64,000 nt of DNA from Algiphilus sp965216485. Lineage in GTDB: Bacteria > Pseudomonadota > Gammaproteobacteria > Nevskiales > Nevskiaceae. Shown here one piece after another: positions 50,136-58,952 of this stretch. The DNA lies in contig NZ_OZ244162.1 in the NCBI RefSeq assembly GCF_965216485.1, positions 310,001 to 374,000 on the forward strand. The letters are read 5' to 3'. Within the stretch, counting starts at the first letter, position 1. Every line of letters starts with the position of its first letter. The notes below the pieces were generated by a model. That model saw nothing but the letters and a program-made list of their open reading frames with translations, ran no database searches and was not told where the DNA came from. A program made the translations under genes and the position numbers.

Positions 50136-51701
50136 CTACTGGCCGTCCTGCACGGCACCCGGCAACGGGTGCGCGAGGTAGGGGAAGCCGGCCAGGAAGT
50201 CGTCAATCGACTCGGTGGTCTGATCGGTGAGAGGCGCATCGCCGACCGGCGCGTCTGAGGCGTCGCAATCGCGCGCTTCGATCAAGGGCCCGAAGGCCGG
50301 GGAGGTCTCCTCGGTCACGACGCAGAGGACGCCCATGGAGGCGCGCAGCGCGACGTCGGTGACGTCATCGACCGGTCGGCGGCCATTCGGGAATCCGGCC
50401 AGATCCAGCGCCAGCACGCCCAGCGGGCTCTGCTCAGCCGGCGCCGTGACATCAACGGCGGTGTTGAGTCGCAGCATCTCCGACGGCGTTGGATTTTCCG
50501 GTTGATTGAGGCCCGGAATGCCGGTCAGGAAGGTCAGAACCAAATCCGTACGCGGGATGTTGGAGGGCGCGATGCTGCTTTCGGCGCCGACGGCATCACG
50601 GAACAGGGTGTCGATCAGTGCCGGCAGAGTCGGGTTGGTGACGTAAGTGAGGAACTGACCGTCGTTGCTGGGATGGCTGGCGTTGAAGCGGTCCTTGTCA
50701 TTGATGCCAATGACCACCTCGTTGACCAGTGGCATGCCCAGGCGGGAGACCTGCGTCCATGCACCCCCCTCAACGGCGGGGCCCTTGGTATCAGGCAGAT
50801 CCGTATTCGGTCCCTGTGGCTCCGGGTTCAGCACGCGCATCTGCCGCTTGCTGGCCGTCGTCCAGCCACCGATCACGGTGCTGTCGCCCTCGGTCAAACA
50901 GCTCGTCGGCACTTCCAGCGCCAGCGAGGTGATGTTCTTGTCGTCCACGATGCTGGGCTTGTCGTCGCGATTGCCCAGAGGATTGAGGGCGATCAGGTCA
51001 AAGACTTCGCCCAGGTTGATCGCAAAACCTTCCTTGCGCTGACCCACAAAGACGCGGCCCGTGCCACAGCCAGGGATGGCCACGCTGTAGATGTGGTTGT
51101 TCGCGTAGGTGGGATAGTCCGCAATGGTTTTCTCGCCGATATTGTCGACCGGCTTGCGGAAGGTCGTCTGCCCAGCCAGCGGTCCACTGGTGATCTGCAG
51201 CGGCTGGGCATTGCCCGAGCGCGCGCCATCACGCACGACGTCGACGGTATAGGTCTCGACGCGATTCTGATTGCCGTCGTCGGTCACGCCAGGACCGATC
51301 GGCCCCGCCTGAATCAGCGGGATCGACACATTGGCGGCATTGTCCCCACTGCCGATGGGCAGGGAGACGTTGCGGAATTCCTGGTCGAACTGGAACTGGA
51401 AGGTGAGGTCTTCCATCGCGTCGCCATCGTTATCGATATGGATCTCGTACAGCGCCTCCGGATCCAGCGCGAAATAGTTTGGACCGCCGTAGGCGTCCTG
51501 CAACGGGTTGTAGTTCGCGATCAGGGTGACGAAACCTTCGCGGCCGGTCTCGTAACTGCGGAACATGTAGAAGTCGGTGCCGTCCACGCGCGGCGTGCCG
51601 GCAATGAACGGGGCCTCGCGGTGGCTCGATGCCCCCGCCTGAAACGATGTGCCAACGGCCGCCGCAGCAACCGCTGCAACGGCAAAATGCCGAGCTTGCA
51701 T
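50136..51701 (-). CDS. DUF4331 exported protein
   Basis: A 521-residue exported protein. The signal peptide likely ends FQAGA, placing Ser-Ser-His at the mature N-terminus, followed by the family signature SHREAP and then GTDFYMFRSYE. The rest is beta-rich with metal-like Asp/Asn turns (HIDNDGDAMEDLTFQFQF). GGAG precedes the ATG at 51701. The family has no established function. The convergent HupE operon is only 41 bases from the lipoprotein, suggesting one functional module on two strands. Confidence 0.85.
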   Translation of the reverse strand: MQARHFAVAAVAAAAVGTSFQAGASSHREAPFIAGTPRVDGTDFYMFRSYETGREGFVTLIANYNPLQDAYGGPNYFALDPEALYEIHIDNDGDAMEDLTFQFQFDQEFRNVSLPIGSGDNAANVSIPLIQAGPIGPGVTDDGNQNRVETYTVDVVRDGARSGNAQPLQITSGPLAGQTTFRKPVDNIGEKTIADYPTYANNHIYSVAIPGCGTGRVFVGQRKEGFAINLGEVFDLIALNPLGNRDDKPSIVDDKNITSLALEVPTSCLTEGDSTVIGGWTTASKRQMRVLNPEPQGPNTDLPDTKGPAVEGGAWTQVSRLGMPLVNEVVIGINDKDRFNASHPSNDGQFLTYVTNPTLPALIDTLFRDAVGAESSIAPSNIPRTDLVLTFLTGIPGLNQPENPTPSEMLRLNTAVDVTAPAEQSPLGVLALDLAGFPNGRRPVDDVTDVALRASMGVLCVVTEETSPAFGPLIEARDCDASDAPVGDAPLTDQTTESIDDFLAGFPYLAHPLPGAVQDGQ

Positions 51702-52037
51702 TCCCTTCTCCCGATGGTTTTGTGTGACTACGGAAGCTCTTACGCAGCGCGCGCGACGTTGGATGCAGGGCAGCGAACATCTGTGGGAGGTGGCGGGAGC
51801 AACCCTGGCGCAGGGCACCGTTGATCGACCGCTCGTCGGAATTCAAGAAATTGACGCAGAAATGGCGTATATTCGGTGCTGCAGTTGCTTCAAGAAGAGT
51901 GTTATCAGCGTGAACTGTCGTACCTCAGCCTTCACGGCTGCTACCGAACGACCGGTCGGCAATGATGCGTTCCTTGATGGCTTGCACCCAATGGGCTCCA
52001 GGGCCCGTTTTCTACACTTTAGTTTGAGGAATGTTTC
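51702..52037. other. Intergenic region between DUF4331 and the cold-shock gene
   Basis: About 335 bases with no convincing gene. It should hold divergent promoters and probably a long 5' untranslated leader for the cold-shock gene, as is typical of cspA. TATATT at 51868-51873 is a possible -10, but TTGACG lies only 11 bases before it. A perfect ten-base palindrome CGACCGGTCG at 51949-51958 could be an operator. Confidence 0.5.
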
Positions 52038-52250
52038 ATGAGCGATGTTTCCACCGGTACCGTGAAGTGGTTCAATGACGCCAAGGGCTTCGGGTTCATC
52101 ACCCCGGCCGACGGCGGCGACGATCTCTTCGCCCATTTCAAGGAAATCCAGGGCAGCGGCTTCCGCAGCCTGGCGGAAGGTCAGCGCGTAGAGTACGTGG
52201 CGCAGCGTGGCCCGAAGGGCATGCAGGCGACACAGATTCGCGCGGTCTAA
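52038..52250 (+). CDS. Cold-shock domain protein
   Basis: A 70-residue CspA-family single-stranded nucleic acid chaperone. RNP1 (KGFGFITP) and RNP2 (DLFAHF) are present; RNP2 has Ala-His in place of the more usual Val-His. It melts RNA structures in cold or stationary phase. GAGGAA lies upstream of the ATG, and the 335-base upstream gap leaves room for a regulatory leader. A strong terminator follows. Confidence 0.95.
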   Translation: MSDVSTGTVKWFNDAKGFGFITPADGGDDLFAHFKEIQGSGFRSLAEGQRVEYVAQRGPKGMQATQIRAV

Positions 52251-52270
52251 GACCTCCGAATTCTGAAAAG

Positions 52271-52300
52271 AGCCGCGACCTTCGGGTCGCGGCTTTTTTT
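52271..52300 (+). terminator. Rho-independent terminator of the cold-shock gene
   Basis: Ten-base perfect stem AGCCGCGACC with GGTCGCGGCT, a TTCG tetraloop (52281-52284) and a run of T to 52300. This is the ideal form of an intrinsic terminator. Confidence 0.95.
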
Positions 52301-52317
52301 GTCCGCTGGTCGGCGGC

Positions 52318-52686
52318 TCAACCCATGTGGAAGAAGTTCAGCTTGTGGCCGTCGAGATCGCGGAAATAGCCCGCGTAGAAACCACTCATGCGCTCACCGG
52401 GTGCGCCTTCGTCGGTGGCACCCAATGACAAGGCCTTGGCGTAGAGAGCATCCACCTTCTCACGGGAACCTGGTGCCAGGGCGACCATGACCCCGTTGCC
52501 CACCGTTGCCGCCTTGCCATCGTTTGGACGAATGACGCTCAACATCGGCGCCCCTGGGCCGGTCGCCCAGACGATGATGCGTTCGTCATTCATGAAACGC
52601 TGTGCGCCCAGCTCGCCGAGCAGCGCATCGTAGAAAGCGCCGGCGCGCTGAAGGTCGTTACTGCCCAGGGTGACGTATCCAATCAT
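52318..52686 (-). CDS. VOC/glyoxalase-fold protein
   Basis: A 122-residue vicinal-oxygen-chelate protein with two beta-alpha-beta-beta-beta units (IGYVTLGSNDLQRAGAFYD, GFYAGYFRDLDGHKLNFF). Metal-ligand positions are only partly filled, so a binding or resistance role is as likely as catalysis. GGAGGAG lies seven bases before the ATG at 52686. The substrate is unknown. Confidence 0.88.
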   Translation of the reverse strand: MIGYVTLGSNDLQRAGAFYDALLGELGAQRFMNDERIIVWATGPGAPMLSVIRPNDGKAATVGNGVMVALAPGSREKVDALYAKALSLGATDEGAPGERMSGFYAGYFRDLDGHKLNFFHMG

Positions 52687-52770
52687 TTTCTTGCTCCTCC
52701 ATCGTGTTTGCTGTTGACTGCGCCGCGATGGTAGCCCCGAATGCAGCGGTCCGGCGCCTGGCTCTCTACA

Positions 52771-53550
52771 ATGCCTGTCATGTTGATCGGTTTCCTCATC
52801 GGCGGCATCCTCGGCGCCCTCTTCGGTGGATTCACCGGCTTCGCGGTGGGTGGCCTGCTTGGCTATTTCCTGGCGCGCCCACTGATCGGCGGGCTCATCC
52901 GCAAGCGCATCACCCAGGTGCAGACGCGCTTCCTGGATGCTGTCTTTGCCGTCATGGGCGCGCTGTGCAAGGCAGACGGGCAAGTCACTCGGGACGAGAT
53001 TCAAGTCGCCGAAGCGCTGTTTGACCGCCTGCGCTTGAACGAGCAGGCGCGTGCACAGGCGCGCCAGGCCTTTCATCGCGGCAAGCAGGCAGACTTCGAT
53101 CTTGACGCCGAGGTTGCGAACTTCGCACAGGCCGCGCGCGGCCAGCGGCCGTTGTTGATGATGTTCATGCAGGTACAGCTCGCCGCCGTGGGCGCGGATG
53201 GGCAGGTGCATCCCGCCGAACACGAGATGCTGCTGCGCATTGCCCGCGGGCTCGGCCTGCCGGAGATCGAAGTCGAGCGCATGGAGGCCATGCTGCGCGG
53301 CGCGGCCGGCGGCACCCAGCGTGGACGGAGCCAACCCGACCTGGATTGGGCCTACCAGGTCCTGGGCGTCTCGCCGGACGCCAGCGACGATACGGTGAAG
53401 AAGGCCTACCGCAAGCTGATGAGCGAAAACCACCCGGACAAGCTGGCCTCCAAGGGCCTGCCGGAAAGCATGCGCGCCATGGCCGAGGAAAAGACGCGCG
53501 ACATCACCACTGCCTACGACCGCATCAAGGAAGCACGCGCATTGTCCTGA
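52771..53550 (+). CDS. djlA: Membrane-anchored J-domain co-chaperone DjlA
   Basis: A 259-residue protein with an N-terminal glycine-rich transmembrane helix (IGGILGALFGGFTGFAVGG). A TerB-like helical domain (about 45-170; KADGQVTRDEI and VGADGQVHPAEHE) and a C-terminal J domain with the HPD motif (ENHPDKLASKG) follow. It stimulates DnaK ATPase at the membrane. A second ATG at 52780 is possible. It precedes a PhoX-like gene by 71 bases. Confidence 0.93.
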   Translation: MPVMLIGFLIGGILGALFGGFTGFAVGGLLGYFLARPLIGGLIRKRITQVQTRFLDAVFAVMGALCKADGQVTRDEIQVAEALFDRLRLNEQARAQARQAFHRGKQADFDLDAEVANFAQAARGQRPLLMMFMQVQLAAVGADGQVHPAEHEMLLRIARGLGLPEIEVERMEAMLRGAAGGTQRGRSQPDLDWAYQVLGVSPDASDDTVKKAYRKLMSENHPDKLASKGLPESMRAMAEEKTRDITTAYDRIKEARALS

Positions 53551-53621
53551 GCGCTGGACGCACATTGCAGCGTCATCTGCGCGCGCTATTCTGGACGGCT
53601 CGCCCCGCAGTTCAGACCGCC

Positions 53622-55037
53622 ATGCGCTCCGACTCCCCCGACCCGCAACGCCGAGACATCCTGCGCCTGCTGTTTCTGTCGGGCGGCATGCTGTCGACGG
53701 CCCCGCTGCTGAACGCCTGCAAGAGCCTCTCGCTGCGCGACGATGCTTCCGCTATGCCGGCACCCACGGGAGAGCTGCGACTGCCGCGCGGACCGCTGGC
53801 CGACGTCGGCGCACTCTACGACAGCGGTGTCGACGGAATTTTCCTGCCAGAAGGCTTCACCGTACGCGCGGTGGCCCGCCACCTGAGCAACCCCGTCACC
53901 GGCGCCTTCGATCCGCTCGGACTGGCAGGCTACAACTGGCATGAGGCACCGGACGGCGGGGCCTGCTTCGCCGCCAATGACGGTGGCTGGATCTACGTGT
54001 CGAACAGCGAACATCGCCAGCGCGGCGGCGTGGGTGCGCTGCGTTTCGCGCCGGATGGCCGAATCACGGACGCCTACCGCATCCTCGACCACACCCGCCG
54101 CAACTGCGCTGGAGGGGCCACGCCGTGGCAGACCTGGCTGTCCTGCGAGGAGGTCGCCGACGGCCAGGTCTATGAGTGCGAGCCAAGTGGCAGCCCCGAG
54201 AGCGCGCGCGTCTTGCCCGCACTCGGCCGCTTCGCGCATGAGGCCGCCGCGGTGGACCTGCCAACGCGCAGCGTCTTCCTCACCGAGGACACCCCCGACG
54301 GCCGCCTCTACCGCTTTGTGGCGGATACCGACGATGTCACCGACAGCACCGAGGGGCCGCGTCTGCGCATGCGCTCCGGTCGCCTGCAGGTACTCAATAT
54401 TGAAGGCTTTGCCGATGATGACTACGTCAGCGACGACCTCCGCCTGCGCCAGTTGCACGCCACGCAATGGGTGGATGCCATCGGCACCGACCAGCCGCAG
54501 GCCGCCTTGCGTGCGGAACGCCGCGAGGCGCGCAAGCGCGTGCCGGGCACCATCTTCCGAGGCGGCGAAGGCATGTGGATCTATACGCTGCCACAGGCGC
54601 TACGCAGCGTGCCGCCCGGCGGCACGGTCCCGACGCGTGCAGTGCTCTTCTTCGCGACCAAGGGCGACAACCGGGTACATGCCCTTGATGTCGACAATGG
54701 CCTGATCGAAACCATCTTCGACAACCGGCTGATCGATCCCGTCTTCGATGACGTCGACAATGTGGTGGTCAGCCCCGCCGGAGACGTGGTGGTGGCGGAG
54801 GATGGCGACGCCATGCGCCTCATGGTGGTGGTGCCGAATGCACCCGCCAAGACCCTGCTACAGGTGCGTCTGGGCAGCGATTCCGAGCTGACGGGCCCGG
54901 CCTTTTCGCCGGACGGCAGCCGCCTCTACTTCAGTTCGCAGCGCGGGCCGAACCTGCCGCTGGGCAAGAACGGGAGCGGGGTGACCTACGAGGTCACCCT
55001 GCCCGCGTCCATTCAGGCTGCTTTCCGCGCTGCCTAG
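53622..55037 (+). CDS. PhoX-like (DUF839) Tat lipoprotein
   Basis: A 471-residue exported protein. The N-terminus has twin arginines (QRRDILRLL, Arg10-Arg11), a hydrophobic stretch and a lipobox-like LLNAC at Cys33, so it should be folded in the cytoplasm with cofactor, exported by Tat and lipidated. The mature part is a beta-propeller with DUF839/PhoX segments (WIYVSNSEH, ATPWQTWLSCEE, FRGGEGMWIYT). PhoX phosphatases use a calcium-iron cluster. Whether the cofactor ligands are complete here is not clear. It ends on CTAG shared with MscS. Confidence 0.85.
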   Translation: MRSDSPDPQRRDILRLLFLSGGMLSTAPLLNACKSLSLRDDASAMPAPTGELRLPRGPLADVGALYDSGVDGIFLPEGFTVRAVARHLSNPVTGAFDPLGLAGYNWHEAPDGGACFAANDGGWIYVSNSEHRQRGGVGALRFAPDGRITDAYRILDHTRRNCAGGATPWQTWLSCEEVADGQVYECEPSGSPESARVLPALGRFAHEAAAVDLPTRSVFLTEDTPDGRLYRFVADTDDVTDSTEGPRLRMRSGRLQVLNIEGFADDDYVSDDLRLRQLHATQWVDAIGTDQPQAALRAERREARKRVPGTIFRGGEGMWIYTLPQALRSVPPGGTVPTRAVLFFATKGDNRVHALDVDNGLIETIFDNRLIDPVFDDVDNVVVSPAGDVVVAEDGDAMRLMVVVPNAPAKTLLQVRLGSDSELTGPAFSPDGSRLYFSSQRGPNLPLGKNGSGVTYEVTLPASIQAAFRAA

Positions 55038-57352
55038 CTCTGCGACTCGTCGAAGTCGCTGCGCTCGCTGGGCCGGCTCGCTTCGTCCGGCAGCGGCGCA
55101 TCCGCGGCGGGGGCTTGAGCCGGGTGCGGCGCGCGACGGTCGCGACCCTCGAGCACCCGCACATTGGCGGGCGGAGCGTAGCCGGCGCGATCCTCGCCAA
55201 AGTAGAGCGTGGTGTGCGGAAAGGGAATCTCGATGCCGGCGGCATCGAAATGCTGCTTGACCAGGCGGTTGTACTCGCGGCCAACACCCCACTGCGACCC
55301 GGGCAGCGTCTTGATGCGGATGCGCACATTGACCGCGCTGTCGGCGAGTTCCGTGACGCCGTGCACCTCCAGCGGCTCCAGCACTTTCTCCGCGAAGTTC
55401 GGGTCGGCAATGAGTGCACTGTAGGCGGCCTGGAGTTGCTCGATGACCGCGCTGATGTCCTCGCGATAGGCCACCCCGTAGACACCCACGTGGTAGGCGA
55501 AATCGCGCATGAAGTTGGACACCGTATCCACGCTCGAGAAGGGCACTACGTGGTAGGTGCCCGACAGATCGCGAATGCCAACCGACCGCACCGTGATCTT
55601 CTCGGCCGTGCCGGTAATGGCACCGGCAGTGACGACTTCGCCAGTGTTGATCGCGTTCTCCAGCTGAATGAAGACGCCGGTGATGACGTCCTGCACCAGC
55701 TTCTGCGCGCCGAAGCCGATGGCCAGTCCCAGCACGCCGGCGCCGGCGATCAACGGCCCGATATTGATGCCGAGTTCGGATAGCACAATCATCGCGGTCA
55801 TCACGACCAGCACGATCAGGAAGGCACTGCGGAACAGCGCGAGCAGGGTCTGCTCGCGGGCACTGGCGCCGCCGCGGTCATTGTCGGGGTTGAGACGCAA
55901 TTCAATCCAGCTGGCAAAGGCGATCCAGATGCCCTTTGCCACCAGCAGGATCAACGCGATGGAAATGGCCGCAGCGAGGGCTGTGGTCCCTGCTTCCGAG
56001 CCGATCCATTCCGGAAGATTGAATAACTGCCAGGCGTCGAGTACCAGCAACACCACCACCACGAGAATGATGGCTCTGAGCACCTGAAGCACCCCCGGGA
56101 TCGCGCCATTGAGCCGGTCTTCCAGTTGCGGGAAACGGCGGCGCGTGTCTTCGGGCAGGCGGATGCGCTTGCTGATCACCTGCGTCAGCACCACCGCGAG
56201 GAAGATGCCCCCGCCGACAGCCAGCAGGGTCTGTACGGTTGCCTTCAGCATGAAGGGCAGCGTCTCTTCGGGCTGCAGGATGGCAACGACGGCCAGGCCG
56301 GCGAAATAGGCGATGGCCAACGCGTGCCAGACGCGTGCCAGCACAAAGACACCGACGCGGGCGAAGGTCGAATGCGCCTGCTTGGCCTGCCCTTCCAGAC
56401 GCGCCCGCACCTGCGTCTTGTTCTGGCTGATCACGATCAGCGCGTAGAGGAAGGCCAGGCCCATGACGATAAAGGTCAGCGCACGCCCGGCGTCCGTCGA
56501 GATATTGATGTTGGCAATGGGCACGGCGACCAGCAAGCCATAGCCGATGAAGCCCGAGATGCGCGCAAACCAGGTATTCCAGTAGGCCGCATTCTCGGCC
56601 GACATCGGCAGCAGACGCAGTCCCTCGTAACGCGTGGCAAAGAGCGTTCGGATGAGTGCCTTGAAGATCTCGATCATCAGGAAGGCGTTGAGGAACATCG
56701 TCTGCCGGGTATCCATCGCGCCAGGCTCGCTGAGCGCATAGATCGCCAGCAGGAAGCCGATCACCCACGACACTACAATCAACACGGCATCAACGCCGGC
56801 AGCCAGCAAGACCGCGACGGCCTTGCGCAGCAGCGCGCTGGTCTGGGCCGGCTCCTGCGACCATGCATCCAGTTTTCGGTAGACGGGAATGCATAGCCGG
56901 CGCAGCAACATGAAGGCCGCGATGACCGCAATGACGACCACGACGAGATCCACGCTGGCCGCTCCTAGCGCCTGCCAGTCAACGCCGGCGGCCGCTTCAC
57001 CCGCCTGCGTGAAAGCGCCAAAGGCGCTGGAGAATTCCGCCGCGAGATCCTCGGCGATGGATTCCGTGGCGAGCGCAATGCGCCGCGAGAGACTGATGGC
57101 TTCGCCTTCGGCCGCATCGGCGGTTGCCGGAGCAGCGTCTTCAGCGGGCGCCGCCTGGCGACGCAGCGCCTGGATCAGCTCCGTCCGGGTGGTCTCGTTT
57201 TCAAGCAGATCCGCAAGCTGCTGCGCCGTCTCCGCGCTCAGCGGCTCTCCAGATTCGATGTCCGCGTTCTGCTGTGCCTGGGCGATGGTCAGCGGCATAC
57301 ACAGCAGACCCAGCCAGAGCCAGTGGCGGATGCTTCGGGCGATCGATGTCAC
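55034..57352 (-). CDS. Large mechanosensitive channel of the MscS family
   Basis: A 772-residue membrane protein with a signal peptide (TSIARSIRHWLWLGLLCMP, cleaved near AQAQ). A short periplasmic helical region and about ten transmembrane helices follow. The conserved MscS pore helix and beta domain begin near residue 540 (GPLIAGAGVLGLAIGFGAQ, SIENAINTG-like QLENAINTGEVV). An Ala/Pro-rich tail ends the protein. I chose GTG 57352 because it starts the signal peptide and follows AGGGG; an ATG at 57379 adds nine residues. It releases solutes on hypo-osmotic shock. Length suggests a MscK/KefA-like form without the full periplasmic domain. Confidence 0.9.
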   Translation of the reverse strand: MTSIARSIRHWLWLGLLCMPLTIAQAQQNADIESGEPLSAETAQQLADLLENETTRTELIQALRRQAAPAEDAAPATADAAEGEAISLSRRIALATESIAEDLAAEFSSAFGAFTQAGEAAAGVDWQALGAASVDLVVVVIAVIAAFMLLRRLCIPVYRKLDAWSQEPAQTSALLRKAVAVLLAAGVDAVLIVVSWVIGFLLAIYALSEPGAMDTRQTMFLNAFLMIEIFKALIRTLFATRYEGLRLLPMSAENAAYWNTWFARISGFIGYGLLVAVPIANINISTDAGRALTFIVMGLAFLYALIVISQNKTQVRARLEGQAKQAHSTFARVGVFVLARVWHALAIAYFAGLAVVAILQPEETLPFMLKATVQTLLAVGGGIFLAVVLTQVISKRIRLPEDTRRRFPQLEDRLNGAIPGVLQVLRAIILVVVVLLVLDAWQLFNLPEWIGSEAGTTALAAAISIALILLVAKGIWIAFASWIELRLNPDNDRGGASAREQTLLALFRSAFLIVLVVMTAMIVLSELGINIGPLIAGAGVLGLAIGFGAQKLVQDVITGVFIQLENAINTGEVVTAGAITGTAEKITVRSVGIRDLSGTYHVVPFSSVDTVSNFMRDFAYHVGVYGVAYREDISAVIEQLQAAYSALIADPNFAEKVLEPLEVHGVTELADSAVNVRIRIKTLPGSQWGVGREYNRLVKQHFDAAGIEIPFPHTTLYFGEDRAGYAPPANVRVLEGRDRRAPHPAQAPAADAPLPDEASRPSERSDFDESQS

Positions 57353-57545
57353 GTACTCCCCCCTCGGTGCGGCGACCATTACGCCGCCTGTTCGAACTCA
57401 CGAAGCACGCCACCCTAACGCAAAGCGCCAGAGACGACAGCGACGTCGCCCCGTTTTTGTGCAGCTTCCGTAGAGCTTTCTGCCCGCTGGCCTTTGTCGA
57501 CCGCATCATGCAACCCTAGGCTGTTACCACCATCAGGAGTCCCCC

Positions 57546-58910
57546 TTGTCAGCACGCTTCTTCCGCTCGGCCAACCCCCTCCCCGGGGTCCTGCGGGCTT
57601 CTGCACTCGTGCTGTCCGCATGGGTCTGGGCGCTGCATCCAGCCGCGGCCCAGGCGGTGGAAACCAACGATGAATACACCGCGCAGCCGCCGCGCGAAGG
57701 CGCAGACGGGGTGGCGTCTTCGGATACGGGCACCGCCACTCCCATTGCGCCGCGCACACTGGATGAGTCCTTGCACGGCATGGACCCGCCGCAGGAGGCG
57801 GCCGCGGAGGGCATGCACAGCTTCCGCATTCTGGACGGCAGCATTCCTCCCGGTGAAACCCTGCAGGTGCCGTGGTACGCCAGCGATTCCTTCACTGGCC
57901 TGGCAGAACCCACCCCGGTCCTGGTGGCGCATGGCACACAGCCCGGGCCTGTGCTCTGCGTCACGGCAGCGGTGCATGGCGACGAGCTGAACGGCATCGA
58001 GATGGTGCGTCGCCTGCTCTATGAAGTGGACGCCTCCGAGTTGCGCGGCACCTTGATCGGTGTGCCCATCGTCAATCTCTTCGGCTTTCGCCAGGGTTCG
58101 CGCTATCTGCCGGACCGCCGCGACCTCAACCGCCACTTCCCGGGCCATCCACAGGGCAGTGCCGCCTCGCGTATCGCCTATTCGCTTTTCAACAATGTCA
58201 TTCGCCGCTGCAGTGCGCTGGTGGACCTGCACACAGGCTCCTTCCACCGCACCAATCTGCCGCAACTCCGGGCGGATCTGAACAACCCGCAGATCGCCGA
58301 CCTGACCCGCGGCTTTGGCGCCACGGTCGTCCTCAACAGCGAGCCACCGGAGGGCACGCTGCGCCAGGCGGCCACGGTCGCCGGCGTGCCGACCATCACC
58401 GTGGAAGCCGGGGAGCCGATGCGCTTTCAGCCCGAGGAAGTGCGCCATGGCGTGCGCGCGCTGCGCAGCCTGATGAGCCATATGGGCATGCTGGATACCA
58501 ACCGGCTGTGGAGCGCGCCGCAGCCGGTGTACTACGAGTCACACTGGGTACGCGCCGACGATGGCGGCATTCTCACCAGTGAAGTGGCCCTGGGTGACAT
58601 GGTGGGCGAGGGCGACATCCTGGGCAGCATCACGGACCCGATTACCAATCGGCGCGTGCATCTGACCTCGCCCTACCACGGCCGGGTCATCGGCATGGCA
58701 CTCAATCAGGCGGTCATTCCCGGCTTCGCCGCCTACCATATCGGGGTGCAGCGCGAGGAACGCGCCGCCCGCGACCCCGAAGCGCAAGCGCCGGAGGCCG
58801 CCACCGAAGCGGGAGATCCCGTGGAGCCGGAACCGCGCGAACCGGCTTCGCCAGCGATCGAGGTTCCCACACCGGCCGTGGGGGGAGATACCGAAACGCG
58901 GCCGGACTGA
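57546..58910 (+). CDS. Exported succinylglutamate desuccinylase/aspartoacylase-like amidohydrolase
   Basis: A 454-residue exported zinc carboxypeptidase-fold protein. The start is TTG 57546, six bases after AGGAG. A signal peptide (cleaved near HPAAAQA) and a disordered linker precede the M14-like domain. This has the zinc ligands in AAVHGDELNG and LVDLHTGS, DRRDLNRHFPG, and a catalytic Glu in TITVEAGEP. A C-terminal barrel-sandwich (about 330-410) and a Pro/Glu-rich tail follow. The family removes acyl groups from N-acyl amino acids. It converges on a retropepsin-like gene; elsewhere I recall these two flanking a RimK ligase, which is absent here. Confidence 0.85.
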   Translation: MSARFFRSANPLPGVLRASALVLSAWVWALHPAAAQAVETNDEYTAQPPREGADGVASSDTGTATPIAPRTLDESLHGMDPPQEAAAEGMHSFRILDGSIPPGETLQVPWYASDSFTGLAEPTPVLVAHGTQPGPVLCVTAAVHGDELNGIEMVRRLLYEVDASELRGTLIGVPIVNLFGFRQGSRYLPDRRDLNRHFPGHPQGSAASRIAYSLFNNVIRRCSALVDLHTGSFHRTNLPQLRADLNNPQIADLTRGFGATVVLNSEPPEGTLRQAATVAGVPTITVEAGEPMRFQPEEVRHGVRALRSLMSHMGMLDTNRLWSAPQPVYYESHWVRADDGGILTSEVALGDMVGEGDILGSITDPITNRRVHLTSPYHGRVIGMALNQAVIPGFAAYHIGVQREERAARDPEAQAPEAATEAGDPVEPEPREPASPAIEVPTPAVGGDTETRPD

Positions 58911-58952
58911 GCGCCGGCCAGCGTTGCACAACCTGTTCCAGCCGCAGACGAA

